From DASVRZ01 sp038230215 (GTDB lineage: Bacteria; Verrucomicrobiota; Verrucomicrobiia; Chthoniobacterales; DASVRZ01): a stretch of 64,000 nt of DNA. The stretch spans positions 62,001 through 126,000 of the forward strand of contig JBBRNR010000001.1 in assembly GCA_038230215.1 (NCBI GenBank). The letters are read 5' to 3'. Shown here piece by piece: positions 53,157 to 62,020 of the stretch (position 1 is the stretch's first letter; each line of letters starts with the position of its first letter). The notes under the pieces were generated by a model. That model saw only the letters and a list, made by a program, of their open reading frames with translations. It did no database searches and was not told the DNA's origin. Made by a program: the position numbers and the translations under genes.

Positions 53157-54151
53157 CGACTAAAAATCGTGAGCTATTGACGGCCACCCGCCAGCGGGAC
53201 CGCGCGGCTATTGACCGCATAACGATGGAACTCGACAAGGAAATCGGCCGCGTCGTCCCCACCCCCACGAACCAGGGTATCCGGGAAAACTGCGAGACGT
53301 TTCTCGTGGCCATCGTCATCGCCCTGGGGATTCGCGCGTATTTTCTCCAGCCCTTTAAGATTCCCACAGGCTCCATGCAGCCCACGCTGAACGGCGTCAT
53401 TGGCAAACCTCTCGCTGGCCCGCTTCCCGCGCTGCCGCAACGCGTGTGGGAGACCGTCTGGAATGGGCGGAGTTACATTCATGTCGTGTCGGATCTCGAC
53501 GACACCGTGGTGCAACTCCAATCGGTGCCATTCCTCTGGTTCTCCACTTCGAGCGTGGTCGTAATGGAAAGCGGCCGTACCTACAAAGTGAGCTGCCCGC
53601 CACAGAATCTGGTGACTGATTTCGGCATTTATGCGGGTAAAAAAATCAGCGCGGGCCAGCCCATTGTCCACGGCGTCGTCCAGACCGGCGATCAGGTTTT
53701 CGTGGATAAATTTACCTACCACTTCCGCTCGCCAAAGCGTGCTGACGTCTTCGTTTTCACGACGGACGGCATTCGCGGAATCATGGATGACCCACGCAGT
53801 GGCGGTCTCACGCAGTTTTACATCAAGCGCCTCGGTGCGCAGCCCGGTGACCATGTGAGAATCGAGGCGCCGAACCTTTACATCAACGGCGGGATCGCCA
53901 GCGAATGGCCGCTGAAACGTGTGATGTCGGCGAAGAACGGCTATCGCGGTTATGGCAATATCGGGCCGCTCCTGCTGCAACGCCCGGATGATACTTTCGA
54001 CGTGCCGCCGCGCAGTTATCTGGCGCTGGGCGACAACAGCTACAACTCGAGTGACAGTCGATTCTGGGGCCCGGTGCCCGAGCAAAACGTGGTCGGTCGC
54101 GGGTTGTTTGTTTACTGGCCATTCGGTCAGCACTTCGGGCTGATCCGATAG
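53006..54151 (+). CDS. lepB: Signal peptidase I
   Basis: Membrane serine protease removing signal peptides. Motifs: FLQPFKIPTGSMQPTLNG (catalytic Ser in box B), GDQVFVDKFTYHFRSPKR (catalytic Lys), RGDVF-like RADVFVFTTDG and LALGDNSYNSSDSRFWGPV (box E). The 381 codons start with TTG 53006, which has GGAG eight bases upstream; ATG 53030 or 53045 (MFFAPKYVKQAHEI) would give a slightly shorter protein. An insert of about 100 residues between the Ser and Lys boxes makes it longer than E. coli-type minimal enzymes. Confidence 0.92.
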   Translation: MAHRFLQSMLRASMFFAPKYVKQAHEIVKNVTRLLHYKRDILSPADYARLTTKNRELLTATRQRDRAAIDRITMELDKEIGRVVPTPTNQGIRENCETFLVAIVIALGIRAYFLQPFKIPTGSMQPTLNGVIGKPLAGPLPALPQRVWETVWNGRSYIHVVSDLDDTVVQLQSVPFLWFSTSSVVVMESGRTYKVSCPPQNLVTDFGIYAGKKISAGQPIVHGVVQTGDQVFVDKFTYHFRSPKRADVFVFTTDGIRGIMDDPRSGGLTQFYIKRLGAQPGDHVRIEAPNLYINGGIASEWPLKRVMSAKNGYRGYGNIGPLLLQRPDDTFDVPPRSYLALGDNSYNSSDSRFWGPVPEQNVVGRGLFVYWPFGQHFGLIR

Positions 54152-54157
54152 TCTTCG

Positions 54158-54264
54158 GGAGCGCACGCGTCTCGCGTGTTCCCTTTTGCGTCTCGCGAAA
54201 GGGCTTTTCCGGAAACAGCTTTGAGGCGAGACACCTCAAAGAGCACGCGAGACGCGTGCGCTCC
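54158..54264. repeat. Multi-hairpin intergenic repeat (cloverleaf-like)
   Basis: Outer arms 54158-54181 (ggagcgcacgcgtctcgcgt) and 54241-54264 pair over 24 bp with about one mismatch. Inside are three further hairpins: CCCTTTTGCG/CGCGAAAGGG (54181-54203, loop TCT), the palindrome tttccggaaa (54206-54215) and CTTTGAGG/CCTCAAAG (54219-54241). It lies between convergent lepB and the amidohydrolase. This design recalls MITE or REP-like mobile repeats. It may also end transcription from both sides. Confidence 0.75.
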
Positions 54265-54285
54265 GGAGAAATAGCTCCGCCGCTC

Positions 54286-55533
54286 TTAGCAAGGCTCCAG
54301 CATCCACTGGATCGCTTTGTCTGCCAGCTGGTCGAAGGCGATCACGGCCTGGGCGAGGTGTTCTTCTTTCGTGTCCTCGATTTTATTGTGACTGATCCCG
54401 TGCAGGCTCTGGACGAACATCATCACGGTCGGAATGCCCGCTCGGGAGACTTCCGCCGCGTCGTGCAACGGGCCTGATGGCAGCCGATGGGAAACGCCCG
54501 CGGTTTCCGTGATCGCCTCGTCGCAGAGGGCAATGAGACTCGGATGAAACGGCATCGGCGCGATCTGCCAGATACGTTCCCAAGTCACTCCGACTCCGGC
54601 CTCTTTGGCAAAACGCTCACTCGCGGCCCGCGCATCTGTCAGCATCGTCGCCAGCGCGGGAGCATCGAGGTGGCGCTGGTCGAGTGTCAGTCGGCACGTT
54701 TCCACCACGCTGGTCACGATCCCCGGCAACGTGGTGCAACTCCCGATCGTGCAGACTCCGCCATGGCGTTCGGCAATTTCGTAAATCTCCGGGCTCATCC
54801 GTGCGGCCGCGAGAAACGCATCGCGCCTCCGCTTCATCGGAGTGGAACCCGAATGCGCCGCCTGCCCGTGAAAAGTGATCGCGTGCCGCTCAACACCAAA
54901 CGTCCCGAGCACCGCGCCGAGCGGCAGATCGAGATCGAGCAGCACCGGGCCTTGCTCGATGTGCAGCTCGATATAAGCGGCGGCATTTTTCAATTCACGG
55001 CAGGAGTTTTTCACCTTTTCAAAATCGATCCCGTACTGCGCGATGGCTTTTGGCAGCGGAGTTCCATCCTTATCAGCGAGGGCGCGGGCTTCATCCAGAT
55101 CGAGCGAACCGGAGCAGGCCGATGAGCCGAAGAGACTTTTCCCGAAGCGCGCCCCTTCCTCATCCGCCCAATCCACCAGGCGCACAGTGACAGGTAAAGA
55201 GTCGCCATATTGCGCGTGCAGCCGCCGTAAAATCTCCACTCCAGCGAAGATATTCAGGCAGCCATCGAGCCAGCCGCCATTGGGCACGGAGTCGAGATGG
55301 CCACCGATCAGCAGGGTTTTTTCCGAAGTACCGCGCAACGTGCTCCAGAGATTGCCTGCCTCATCTTGATGCAACTCGACCGGCAGCCCGGCCAGTTTTT
55401 CGCGGAGGAGCTGTCGCGCCGCGACCCACGTCGGGGTGAACGCCACCCGTTGCGCTCCATTTTCATCGCCGGTCAGCGTGCGGAGTTCCCGGAGTTCGGC
55501 CATCGTGCGCTGCGGATCGACCGGGCTTTTCAT
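54286..55533 (-). CDS. Zn-dependent amidohydrolase (allantoate/N-carbamoyl-amino-acid type)
   Basis: M20-type hydrolase of 415 residues. Metal-binding GGHLDSVPNGGWLDG and DEEGARFGKSLFGSSA, dimerisation segment HIEQGPVLLDLDLPLGAV and the final LPSGPLHDAAEVSRAGIP are signatures of N-carbamoyl-L-amino-acid hydrolases, allantoate amidohydrolases and ureidoglycolate-type enzymes. Substrate not resolved because no purine or pyrimidine catabolism gene is near. Divergent from the GMC oxidoreductase. Confidence 0.88.
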   Translation of the reverse strand: MKSPVDPQRTMAELRELRTLTGDENGAQRVAFTPTWVAARQLLREKLAGLPVELHQDEAGNLWSTLRGTSEKTLLIGGHLDSVPNGGWLDGCLNIFAGVEILRRLHAQYGDSLPVTVRLVDWADEEGARFGKSLFGSSACSGSLDLDEARALADKDGTPLPKAIAQYGIDFEKVKNSCRELKNAAAYIELHIEQGPVLLDLDLPLGAVLGTFGVERHAITFHGQAAHSGSTPMKRRRDAFLAAARMSPEIYEIAERHGGVCTIGSCTTLPGIVTSVVETCRLTLDQRHLDAPALATMLTDARAASERFAKEAGVGVTWERIWQIAPMPFHPSLIALCDEAITETAGVSHRLPSGPLHDAAEVSRAGIPTVMMFVQSLHGISHNKIEDTKEEHLAQAVIAFDQLADKAIQWMLEPC

Positions 55534-55635
55534 GGCATTAATGCTGCTTTGTTAGGCAAAAAACTCAACTGCTATTTATTTCAATCCCGCATCGACGAAC
55601 GGTTGCCCGGCTGGCACTCTCACAGAAGGAAAACA

Positions 55636-57336
55636 ATGTTAACCAACGCCGAAAATGGCAGTGAAAGTGGCTCGCTGGAGGCCGATCTATGCATCATCGG
55701 CAGCGGCCCTGCCGGCATTACGATTGCCCGCGAACTCGCCCGCACGGGACAACGCATTTTCATCGTCGAATCCGGTGCGGAGAAGGACACGCCGCCTGCC
55801 TCGGAGTTGAATCGCGGAACGGTCGATTCGCCGCAGGGTTACCCAGCCAATGTCTTGCAGGAGGGACGCCGACGGCAGATGGGCGGCTCGGCCAATCTGT
55901 GGAATCACGAGCCGCGCGGGCAGAAGGATAAATTCATCCGTTGCGTGCCGCTGGATGCGGTCGATTTCGAGAAACGCGACTGGGTGCCGAACAGTGGCTG
56001 GCCGTTTTCCCGCGGCGAGTTGGAACCTTATTACCAGCGAGCCCAACGGGCGTTCGGCATCGGCGAGTTCGATTATTCGTCGAAGACCTGGCAGGGCAGC
56101 GACACGACGATGCGGGCGCTGGAGTTGGATGGAATGGAAAGTTCCGTGTCGCAGTTTGGATTGCCACGGCATTTTTTGAAGGACGCCTTTGCCGAACTCG
56201 CGCAGTCGGGCAATGTCCGGTTCTTTCTGCAAACCAGCCTGCTTAGTCTGGAGCGCGATCCGACTTCCAATCGAATCATTTTCGCGGAAGTGTGCAACTC
56301 CGATGGCGGTCGTTTTCGGATTCGAGCCAGCACCTTTGTTCTCGCGGCGGGCGGACTGGAAAACCCACGCATCCTACTACTTAACCAAGCCGCCCAACCG
56401 GGCGGACTTGGAAATCAGAACGACATGGTCGGCCGCTGTTTCATGGACCATCCGTCGATCACTTTAGGGACATTGCTCCCCCACTCCGCCGAGCTTTTTG
56501 ACCGAGCCAGCTTCTACGATCAGCGCGTCGTCAACGACCAGCCGGTCATGGGAAAATTGCAACTCAGCTCCGACGTCATGCGCCGGGAGAAGCTCCTGAA
56601 TCTTTACTCGGTGCTCGTGCCGCGCTTCCGCAATCTGCACTCGAATCTGTCCTTCATTCTCAAGGAATTACTGATCAAAGGGCCGCAGTTTCTCTCGCGC
56701 CACCGGCATTCGGATGATTGCAACCAGACTCCCGATCAACATCCCGAGGCAGCGCTCCCGATTCGTCAACGTCTGCTGGAAGGCTATTTTTCCGAGTGTT
56801 ACTGCGGCTGGTCGCACCTCGAAAACAAGGCGAAACGTTTTGGCGATTTCCGCGTTCGCGCGCTGGTCGAGCTGTCTCCAGATCGCTCCAATCGAGTGAT
56901 GCTAGGAGACGAGTTGGATCGTTTCGGCCAGCCGAAAATGAAGATTGTCTGGCGCTGGAATGAACTCGATCTGCGGAGCATCCGACGCACCCAGGAACTC
57001 TTTCGCGACAAGCTGGCGGCCATTGGCAAATTCGTTCCCGTCGAGGAAGGCAGCCCCGATTTCCCGCGTTCATTTTACAGCACGCACCACTTCATGGGCA
57101 CGACGCGGATGCACAATGATCCGAGTCAGGGCGTGGTCGATGCGCACTGTCAGGTGCATGGGACGAAGAATCTTTTCATCGCCGGCAGTTCGGTCTTTCC
57201 GACCGGCGGCTGCGCAAACCCGACTCTCACTCTCGTGGCACTGGCGATTCGGCTGGCGGATCATTTGAAATCCACCATGACCGTCGTTTCGGTGGGGTCG
57301 GGTTTGAGCGAAGTGTCGCCGCTCGCGGCAACCTGA
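55636..57336 (+). CDS. GMC-family FAD oxidoreductase
   Basis: A 566-residue flavoprotein from ATG 55636, preceded by a good ribosome binding site (AGAAGGAAAACAATG). FAD-binding LCIIGSGPAGITIARELART, VLAAGGLENPRILLLNQ, and the C-terminal block FMGTTRMHNDPSQGVVDAHC with CANPTLTLVALAIRLADHL mark the GMC group (choline/glucose/pyranose dehydrogenase-like). It oxidises an alcohol or sugar; the electron acceptor is not apparent. No Tat-type signal. The frame is open upstream to 55297, but this is antisense to the amidohydrolase gene. Confidence 0.9.
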   Translation: MLTNAENGSESGSLEADLCIIGSGPAGITIARELARTGQRIFIVESGAEKDTPPASELNRGTVDSPQGYPANVLQEGRRRQMGGSANLWNHEPRGQKDKFIRCVPLDAVDFEKRDWVPNSGWPFSRGELEPYYQRAQRAFGIGEFDYSSKTWQGSDTTMRALELDGMESSVSQFGLPRHFLKDAFAELAQSGNVRFFLQTSLLSLERDPTSNRIIFAEVCNSDGGRFRIRASTFVLAAGGLENPRILLLNQAAQPGGLGNQNDMVGRCFMDHPSITLGTLLPHSAELFDRASFYDQRVVNDQPVMGKLQLSSDVMRREKLLNLYSVLVPRFRNLHSNLSFILKELLIKGPQFLSRHRHSDDCNQTPDQHPEAALPIRQRLLEGYFSECYCGWSHLENKAKRFGDFRVRALVELSPDRSNRVMLGDELDRFGQPKMKIVWRWNELDLRSIRRTQELFRDKLAAIGKFVPVEEGSPDFPRSFYSTHHFMGTTRMHNDPSQGVVDAHCQVHGTKNLFIAGSSVFPTGGCANPTLTLVALAIRLADHLKSTMTVVSVGSGLSEVSPLAAT

Positions 57337-57337
57337 G

Positions 57338-58243
57338 TTAGACCACCGGTTTTTGCGCGGCGAGAATCTGCGGCAGAAAATTACTGCCTGCAGGCACGAG
57401 CGTGATCTCGGCTTTGCCTGCGATGATCCGCTCCACTTCCAGCACGTCGAACAATACCTGGGCCACACGCGCATCCTTGGAGATTTGCTCCAACGCGCCG
57501 CCGACGATTTGTGGACGGAGGGCAGCGGCTTTGGCAAATTCCACGGCAGCTTGTCGATCGGCGGTGGTGGTGATGACGTTCACTTGGTTCGCGCCGTCCT
57601 GCTTGATCGCCGAAGTAACCTGGCGCAGGCGGTTGACGACTTTGCTTTCGATCTGCTTGATCATTTCGAAATCGCGGAAATGGACTTTGCGGATATAAAC
57701 CGAACCCAGCTTGTAGCCCCACTCCTGCGACGACGCGGTGACTTCCTCGCGAACAGTCAGGCTCATGGCGTGACGATTTTCCAGCATGTCGCCGAGTTTC
57801 ATATTGCTCAGGCAACGCACCGTGGCGCTGCTGACATTCGCGGCCAGAGAGCCACGCGGATTCGCATTGCGGAAGAGATACGCCACCGGATCGCTGACAA
57901 ACATTTCATACCAGATGCCGATGCCCATCGGGGCGCCTTCCTCGGAGTTTACCGGCTGGCTGCGCAGATACGCCTGATCGAGCCGCAAGTCGAGAATGTG
58001 ACATTTCCCCAGCCAATGCACGATGAGCGCAGCGGGGCCGAGCTTGAAGAGAAGAATGTGGAAACCAGGCTCGTCGATGATGCCGATGACCTTGCCGAAG
58101 AGCACGTAAACATGCGCCCGACGCTCCTCGACGATGACGTAGCCGCCGAGCAGCCGCAGCAGCGCCAGAAACATTGGCATGGCGATAAACATCCCGAAGA
58201 AGGCGACTCCCATCGCGATCAGAAAATAAGTAAAACTATTCAC
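57338..58243 (-). CDS. SPFH/Band 7 membrane protein (second of pair)
   Basis: A 301-residue HflC/stomatin-like protein. Start is GTG 58243, which follows GGAGGT with ideal spacing and overlaps the upstream SPFH stop by 8 bp. N-terminal membrane segment (YFLIAMGVAFFGMFIAMPMF), then the SPFH fold with RRAHVYVLFGKVIGIIDEPG and the C-terminal coiled coil. Such pairs form membrane scaffolds that shield or regulate proteases. The end lies 2 bp from the convergent GMC oxidoreductase stop. Confidence 0.85.
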   Translation of the reverse strand: MNSFTYFLIAMGVAFFGMFIAMPMFLALLRLLGGYVIVEERRAHVYVLFGKVIGIIDEPGFHILLFKLGPAALIVHWLGKCHILDLRLDQAYLRSQPVNSEEGAPMGIGIWYEMFVSDPVAYLFRNANPRGSLAANVSSATVRCLSNMKLGDMLENRHAMSLTVREEVTASSQEWGYKLGSVYIRKVHFRDFEMIKQIESKVVNRLRQVTSAIKQDGANQVNVITTTADRQAAVEFAKAAALRPQIVGGALEQISKDARVAQVLFDVLEVERIIAGKAEITLVPAGSNFLPQILAAQKPVV

Positions 58244-59222
58244 GTTCCACCTCCAGGATTGCGCGTTTGGCATTGTCGAATAATCGCAGGCGCACGCTGC
58301 GACGATAGGATTCGAGGGCGTTTTTGCCCTTGGCTTTCAATTCCTGAAGCTGGTTGGCGAGGGCCAGAAGCGGCTCTAACTCGGCCTGCACCTTGAGCGT
58401 TTCGATTTCCACCGCGCGCTTGGAGAGGACGATCTTTTGGTCCGCCGAGGCGTGGGCCAGGCTGATGTCGGAGGAAACGTGGTTGTGCGCGGTGTTGATC
58501 GCGGCCAGAGCCGACTCGACTTCGGGTGGCGGGTCGATGCCGGTGATGAGCGAGGCCTCGAGTTGAATGCCATAACGCGCCGCAGACGAGCCGCATTCCT
58601 GCTCCATGCGGTCGTTCAGATCGCGCAGGTTTTTGCGCAGATCGTTGATAGAAACACCGGCGATGCTGAGAGTATTGGCGGGGTTGGTTTCCTCGACGAT
58701 GACGATGGGCGGCGCCTCGAAATTCGCGATCCTCTCGCGGAGAACGCTGATGAAATAACCCATCACATGGATGATCGGATTGCGCACGGCGAAGAGGTAG
58801 GCGTAGAGGTTGCGCTCGTCGGCTTTGTAACGAATCTGTCCCGTCAGGCCGGTGTTCAGTTGATCCTTGGTGACGGCGTCGAGAATGGTGCCGTTCTGGT
58901 TGGCCTCGGGCGTTTCCAAGTCGTAGGCCATGCTGATCGTCTGCGTGGCGATGGGCACTTTATAGACGCGCTCCCACGGCCACTTGAAATACGGGCCGCC
59001 GGGCTGGATGACCCGGAGTTGCGGGTAATTGTAACGTGCGCGTTCCTCGTCGTTGAGGCCAGCCGCCATCGGATCCTCGGAGGTAAACCCGCCGAGGCGT
59101 TGAGCGCGGCCGAAGCTTGTTTTCACCGCGCGTTCGCCCTGGTTGACGGTGTAAATGCCCGCCGCCAGATAGCGCACGAGAAACCAGAGAACGAAACCAA
59201 AGAAGAGTCCGACAGGTATCAT
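58236..59222 (-). CDS. SPFH/Band 7 membrane protein (first of pair)
   Basis: A 328-residue HflK-like/prohibitin-like protein. Membrane anchor at the N-terminus (GLFFGFVLWFLVRYLAAGIY), then VNQGERAVKTSFGRAQRLGG, PGGPYFKWPWERVYKVP, and a C-terminal Ala/Glu/Leu-rich coiled coil (LAHASADQKIVLSKRAVEIE). It is the first gene of a two-gene SPFH operon. No protease gene (ftsH or NfeD type) is adjacent. Confidence 0.88.
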   Translation of the reverse strand: MIPVGLFFGFVLWFLVRYLAAGIYTVNQGERAVKTSFGRAQRLGGFTSEDPMAAGLNDEERARYNYPQLRVIQPGGPYFKWPWERVYKVPIATQTISMAYDLETPEANQNGTILDAVTKDQLNTGLTGQIRYKADERNLYAYLFAVRNPIIHVMGYFISVLRERIANFEAPPIVIVEETNPANTLSIAGVSINDLRKNLRDLNDRMEQECGSSAARYGIQLEASLITGIDPPPEVESALAAINTAHNHVSSDISLAHASADQKIVLSKRAVEIETLKVQAELEPLLALANQLQELKAKGKNALESYRRSVRLRLFDNAKRAILEVERE

Positions 59223-59320
59223 GATGGCCGAGTAGTAGGACTATGCGGGTGATATTCCAAGCACCCTTTTTCGTCTTAAAGATAATTGACCATCCAACCC
59301 GCCGCTGGTTACCTGCCGGT

Positions 59321-59710
59321 ATGTTGCGCCCGATTGGAAATGTTCTCGCCCTCGTGGCGCTCATTTTCATTTGTGGCCTGCACATAGCCGTTTTGCAAGC
59401 CGTGGCCTCGGTGCGAATGGTGGTGAATTATTCCCAATCGGCCACTTTTTCCGAGGGACTCAACAAAACGCTCGACGGCGCACATCCCTGCGCGATGTGC
59501 CTGAAGATTCGCAAAACCCAGGGCGACGAAAACAAGAAATCCGAGGCCATCGGCTACTCGCAGAAGAAATCCGAGGCCGCCATTCTCCTCCCATCGGCGC
59601 AGGTGCCAGTTCCATTGGTATCGCAGTCGGATTACGCCGGGTTCGTTCAGAAAACGGCCCGCCGCACGCTGGAGCCCGCTTTACGACCACCGCGAAGCGC
59701 GGCCGTCTAA
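59321..59710 (+). CDS. Small membrane protein with HPCAMC motif
   Basis: A 129-residue protein from ATG 59321; the frame extends to 59243. A membrane segment (VLALVALIFICGLHIAVLQA) precedes a periplasmic part with GAHPCAMCLKIRKTQ, a CxxC motif after HP. Adjacent repeats KKSEAIGYSQKKSEAAIL follow. Paired with the outer-membrane protein 105 bp downstream, which starts with CDLCGC. Together they suggest metal or heme handling, but no family name is certain. Confidence 0.65.
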   Translation: MLRPIGNVLALVALIFICGLHIAVLQAVASVRMVVNYSQSATFSEGLNKTLDGAHPCAMCLKIRKTQGDENKKSEAIGYSQKKSEAAILLPSAQVPVPLVSQSDYAGFVQKTARRTLEPALRPPRSAAV

Positions 59711-59815
59711 AACCTACTGTCCGTCTTCCCGACATCGCTGCCGTGCAGTGATGTCAATGCCCGCAGATTCGCGGGCGCACCGTGCCCCGGCACATCTCAC
59801 TCTATTTTTAATTTT

Positions 59816-60823
59816 ATGAAACTCTCTCTCTTACTCACATCCGTCCTTCTCACCACCACCGCCCCAGCCTGCGACCTTTGCGGTTGCTACACTCCCTCTG
59901 CGGAGGCTGTGCAAAACAGCGAACATGGCTTCTTTGCCAGCGTTGCCGAGCAATTCACCCACTTCGGCTCCATCCGCGTCGATGGCCACGAGGTCGATAA
60001 TCCCGCTCATCAATACGAGGACAGCTCCATCACCCAATTCGTCATCGGGCAGAGCTTCCTCAATCACCGGCTCACCTTGCAGGTCAACCTCCCCTACATC
60101 GACCGCGAATATCAGCGGCCCGAGGGATTTGCCACCGACCGGGGCAGCGTGTCGGGCCTGGGCGATGTCTCGCTCCTTGGTCGCTACCAAGTCTGGAGCT
60201 ACCAATCCGCCCGACTCCAGAGAACCGGCAGCCTGGGCAAAGATTCCATTCCCATGGAACTCGCCCCGCATCATTTCACCTTCAGCGCCCTCCTGAAGGG
60301 CGGCGTGAAACTCCCCACCGGCGACAGCAGCCGCATCCTGGAGGAATTCCACGAAGTCGAAGTCGAGGGCGCACCCGCGAGCGGCATCCACGGGCACGAT
60401 CTCACCCTCGGCACCGGTTCCTACGACGCCATCGTGGGAGCAGAGATCTTCACCCGCTTCGACCGTTTCTTCTTCGAGGCGGAGACCGATTTCACCCTGC
60501 GCGGCGACGGACGCCACTCCTACCATTTCGCCAACGATCTCACTTGGAGCGGCGCGCTGGGTTACTATGCGATCGACCGGGCGCGCACCTCGCTCGCCCT
60601 CGCCCTCGCCACCTCTGGCGAGACGAAAGACACCGACCGCTTCCAAGGCCGCGAAGCTGGGGACACCGGCATCACCGCCATCTACCTGGGGCCGAAAGTC
60701 GTCGCCAACCTGGGCCGGATCACTGCCGAAGTCGGCTTTGAACTTCCCGTCTTGCTGAACAATACCGCCCTGCAAGCCGTTCCCGACTACCGCATCCACG
60801 CGGCGCTGAGCTTCCACTTCTAG
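59816..60823 (+). CDS. Outer-membrane beta-barrel protein with N-terminal CxxC
   Basis: A 335-residue secreted protein. Signal peptide (LLLTSVLLTTTAPA) followed by CDLCGCYTPSAEA, then amphipathic strands such as FFASVAEQFTHFGSI and LTLQVNLPYIDREYQ and a C-terminal YRIHAALSFHF ending in Phe, the barrel signature. It resembles putative transporter barrels found with metal-related genes. His-rich loops (HEVDNPAHQ, HEVEVEGAPASGIHGHD) fit metal binding. No terminator is next to the stop; a strong one lies at 60983. Confidence 0.72.
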   Translation: MKLSLLLTSVLLTTTAPACDLCGCYTPSAEAVQNSEHGFFASVAEQFTHFGSIRVDGHEVDNPAHQYEDSSITQFVIGQSFLNHRLTLQVNLPYIDREYQRPEGFATDRGSVSGLGDVSLLGRYQVWSYQSARLQRTGSLGKDSIPMELAPHHFTFSALLKGGVKLPTGDSSRILEEFHEVEVEGAPASGIHGHDLTLGTGSYDAIVGAEIFTRFDRFFFEAETDFTLRGDGRHSYHFANDLTWSGALGYYAIDRARTSLALALATSGETKDTDRFQGREAGDTGITAIYLGPKVVANLGRITAEVGFELPVLLNNTALQAVPDYRIHAALSFHF

Positions 60824-60982
60824 CTACAGCACTGGAGGAATGCGACACAGTAGAATTGAACTCGTCACTTTTGTAACTTGCATCATTTAGACTGTTTTGT
60901 TACTTTTCACAGTTGTGATGAATATGTATGCATCCAAAATCGCCTGCCTCGATGGGAGCCCCGATTCCAGCCTTACCTTTGC

Positions 60983-61013
60983 GCCCGCCGTTTTTTACAC
61001 GGCGGGCTTTTTT
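60983..61013 (+). terminator. Rho-independent terminator in the 60.8-61.4 kb gap
   Basis: GCCCGCCG (60983-60990) pairs with CGGCGGGC (61000-61007), followed by a run of T from 61008. Plus strand. It ends the outer-membrane gene transcript or an unannotated short RNA beginning somewhere in 60840-60920. In between are short ATG/GTG frames that do not look like genes. Confidence 0.85.
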
Positions 61014-61079
61014 ACTTTCAGCGGCTTCCTTTCTCCATTTCACTTCGCGGCGGCTCTGGGAAAGGGCGCGGCGATTCCG

Positions 61080-61320
61080 GCTGGCCGGGGGGCGGCAACC
61101 AGCAGCCATTCGGCGAACTGGTCTGGCCTCGCGTCGGGAGCTTCCGGCCCGACGGCGGGCGGTTCTGGCCGGACGGCAGCTCCGATCAGCCGACGGGCTT
61201 CCCTGACCAGCCGGAGGGCGGTTTGCCCCAGCCGATGGGCGAGTTCGATTCGCCTCACGGTGGCGGGTGCCAGACACCGGGATATTCTCACGGGCCGGAC
61301 AGCCCATCGCTCCAGCCACG
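61080..61320. repeat. Degenerate 21-bp tandem array (11-12 units)
   Basis: Units start at 61080, 61101, 61122, 61143, 61164, 61185, 61206, 61227, 61248, 61269, 61290 and 61311, always 21 bp apart. Most share nCnGCCgnacGGc followed by about nine variable bases. In the frame of the 21-mers the heptads read FRPDGGR, FWPDGSS, DQPTGFP, DQPEGGL, PQPMGEF. The open frame has no recognised start signal. Same register, and similar heptads (FWQTDWR versus FWPDGSS), as the array at 6687-6854. Confidence 0.72.
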
Positions 61321-61370
61321 TTACTTTTGTCGCCAACCGCAGCATTTTAACTGAAAACCACTGAAACATC

Positions 61371-61988
61371 ATGTCCAACGCCATCGTCCCTGATTCCCAT
61401 AGTAACCGGCTCGCCTTCTTCCTGAACTTGAAGCAGGGCATCGCCGACAACGCCACCGAGCTTGGCTTCGACGCCGCGACGCTCGCCTCGATCTACGACC
61501 TCCTCGACCCGTTGATCGACAAATATCAGGCTTTGGTGGATGCCGAACTCGCTGTCGTCGCGGCCAGTGCAAATGCCGACCAAGTTTACACCTTCAAAAA
61601 AGACGGCCTGCTCGCCCTCTTTGCCAACCTCCGCGCCAACCCGAAACTAACCGGCGGCATGGGCGAGGCGATGAAGATTTTCTCGCAGACCAGTGCTCAC
61701 GACCCCAATGGCATCCAGCCCAAGATCAAGGTGGTGGCACAGCCGGGCCAGGTGCGCGTTACCGGATCGAAGGATTATGCGGAGTTGGTAAACATCTACA
61801 TGCGTCTGGTCGGCACGGTGGCCTGGACGCTGGTGGGCATCCGACGCAAGAAATTCCCCTTCGACGACCAGACTCCGCTCAAAGTCGCCGGCGCTGCCGA
61901 GGTGCGCGAATACGCCGCGCGCGGTGTGATCAATGATGAGGAAGTCGGCCTGATGAGCGACATCGTGGAAGTGACGTTCGCAGGTTAG
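61371..61988 (+). CDS. Conserved-looking hypothetical protein (205 aa)
   Basis: Unknown 205-residue soluble protein. The first half is helical (NRLAFFLNLKQGIADNATEL, DLLDPLIDKYQALVDAELAV), the second half beta-rich (QPGQVRVTGSKDYAELVNIY and LVGIRRKKFPFDDQTPL). No signal peptide or membrane segment. The layout, helical hairpin then beta sandwich, resembles scaffold or coat-like proteins found in Verrucomicrobiota, but this is only impression. It precedes the sensor gene by 32 bp. Confidence 0.68.
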   Translation: MSNAIVPDSHSNRLAFFLNLKQGIADNATELGFDAATLASIYDLLDPLIDKYQALVDAELAVVAASANADQVYTFKKDGLLALFANLRANPKLTGGMGEAMKIFSQTSAHDPNGIQPKIKVVAQPGQVRVTGSKDYAELVNIYMRLVGTVAWTLVGIRRKKFPFDDQTPLKVAGAAEVREYAARGVINDEEVGLMSDIVEVTFAG

Positions 61989-62020
61989 ACGCTGGCATTC
62001 TCCGACGGCTGCTTCCCCCC

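Noticed and set aside
61080..61320. CRISPR-like alternation of constant and variable sequence
   Set aside because: Units are only 21 bp, the core is degenerate and there are no cas genes; neither array qualifies as CRISPR.
60878..61354. 158-codon ORF across the 21-bp array
   Set aside because: It begins in unrelated sequence across a terminator hairpin and has no ribosome binding site. The heptad pattern is noted as a repeat rather than a gene.
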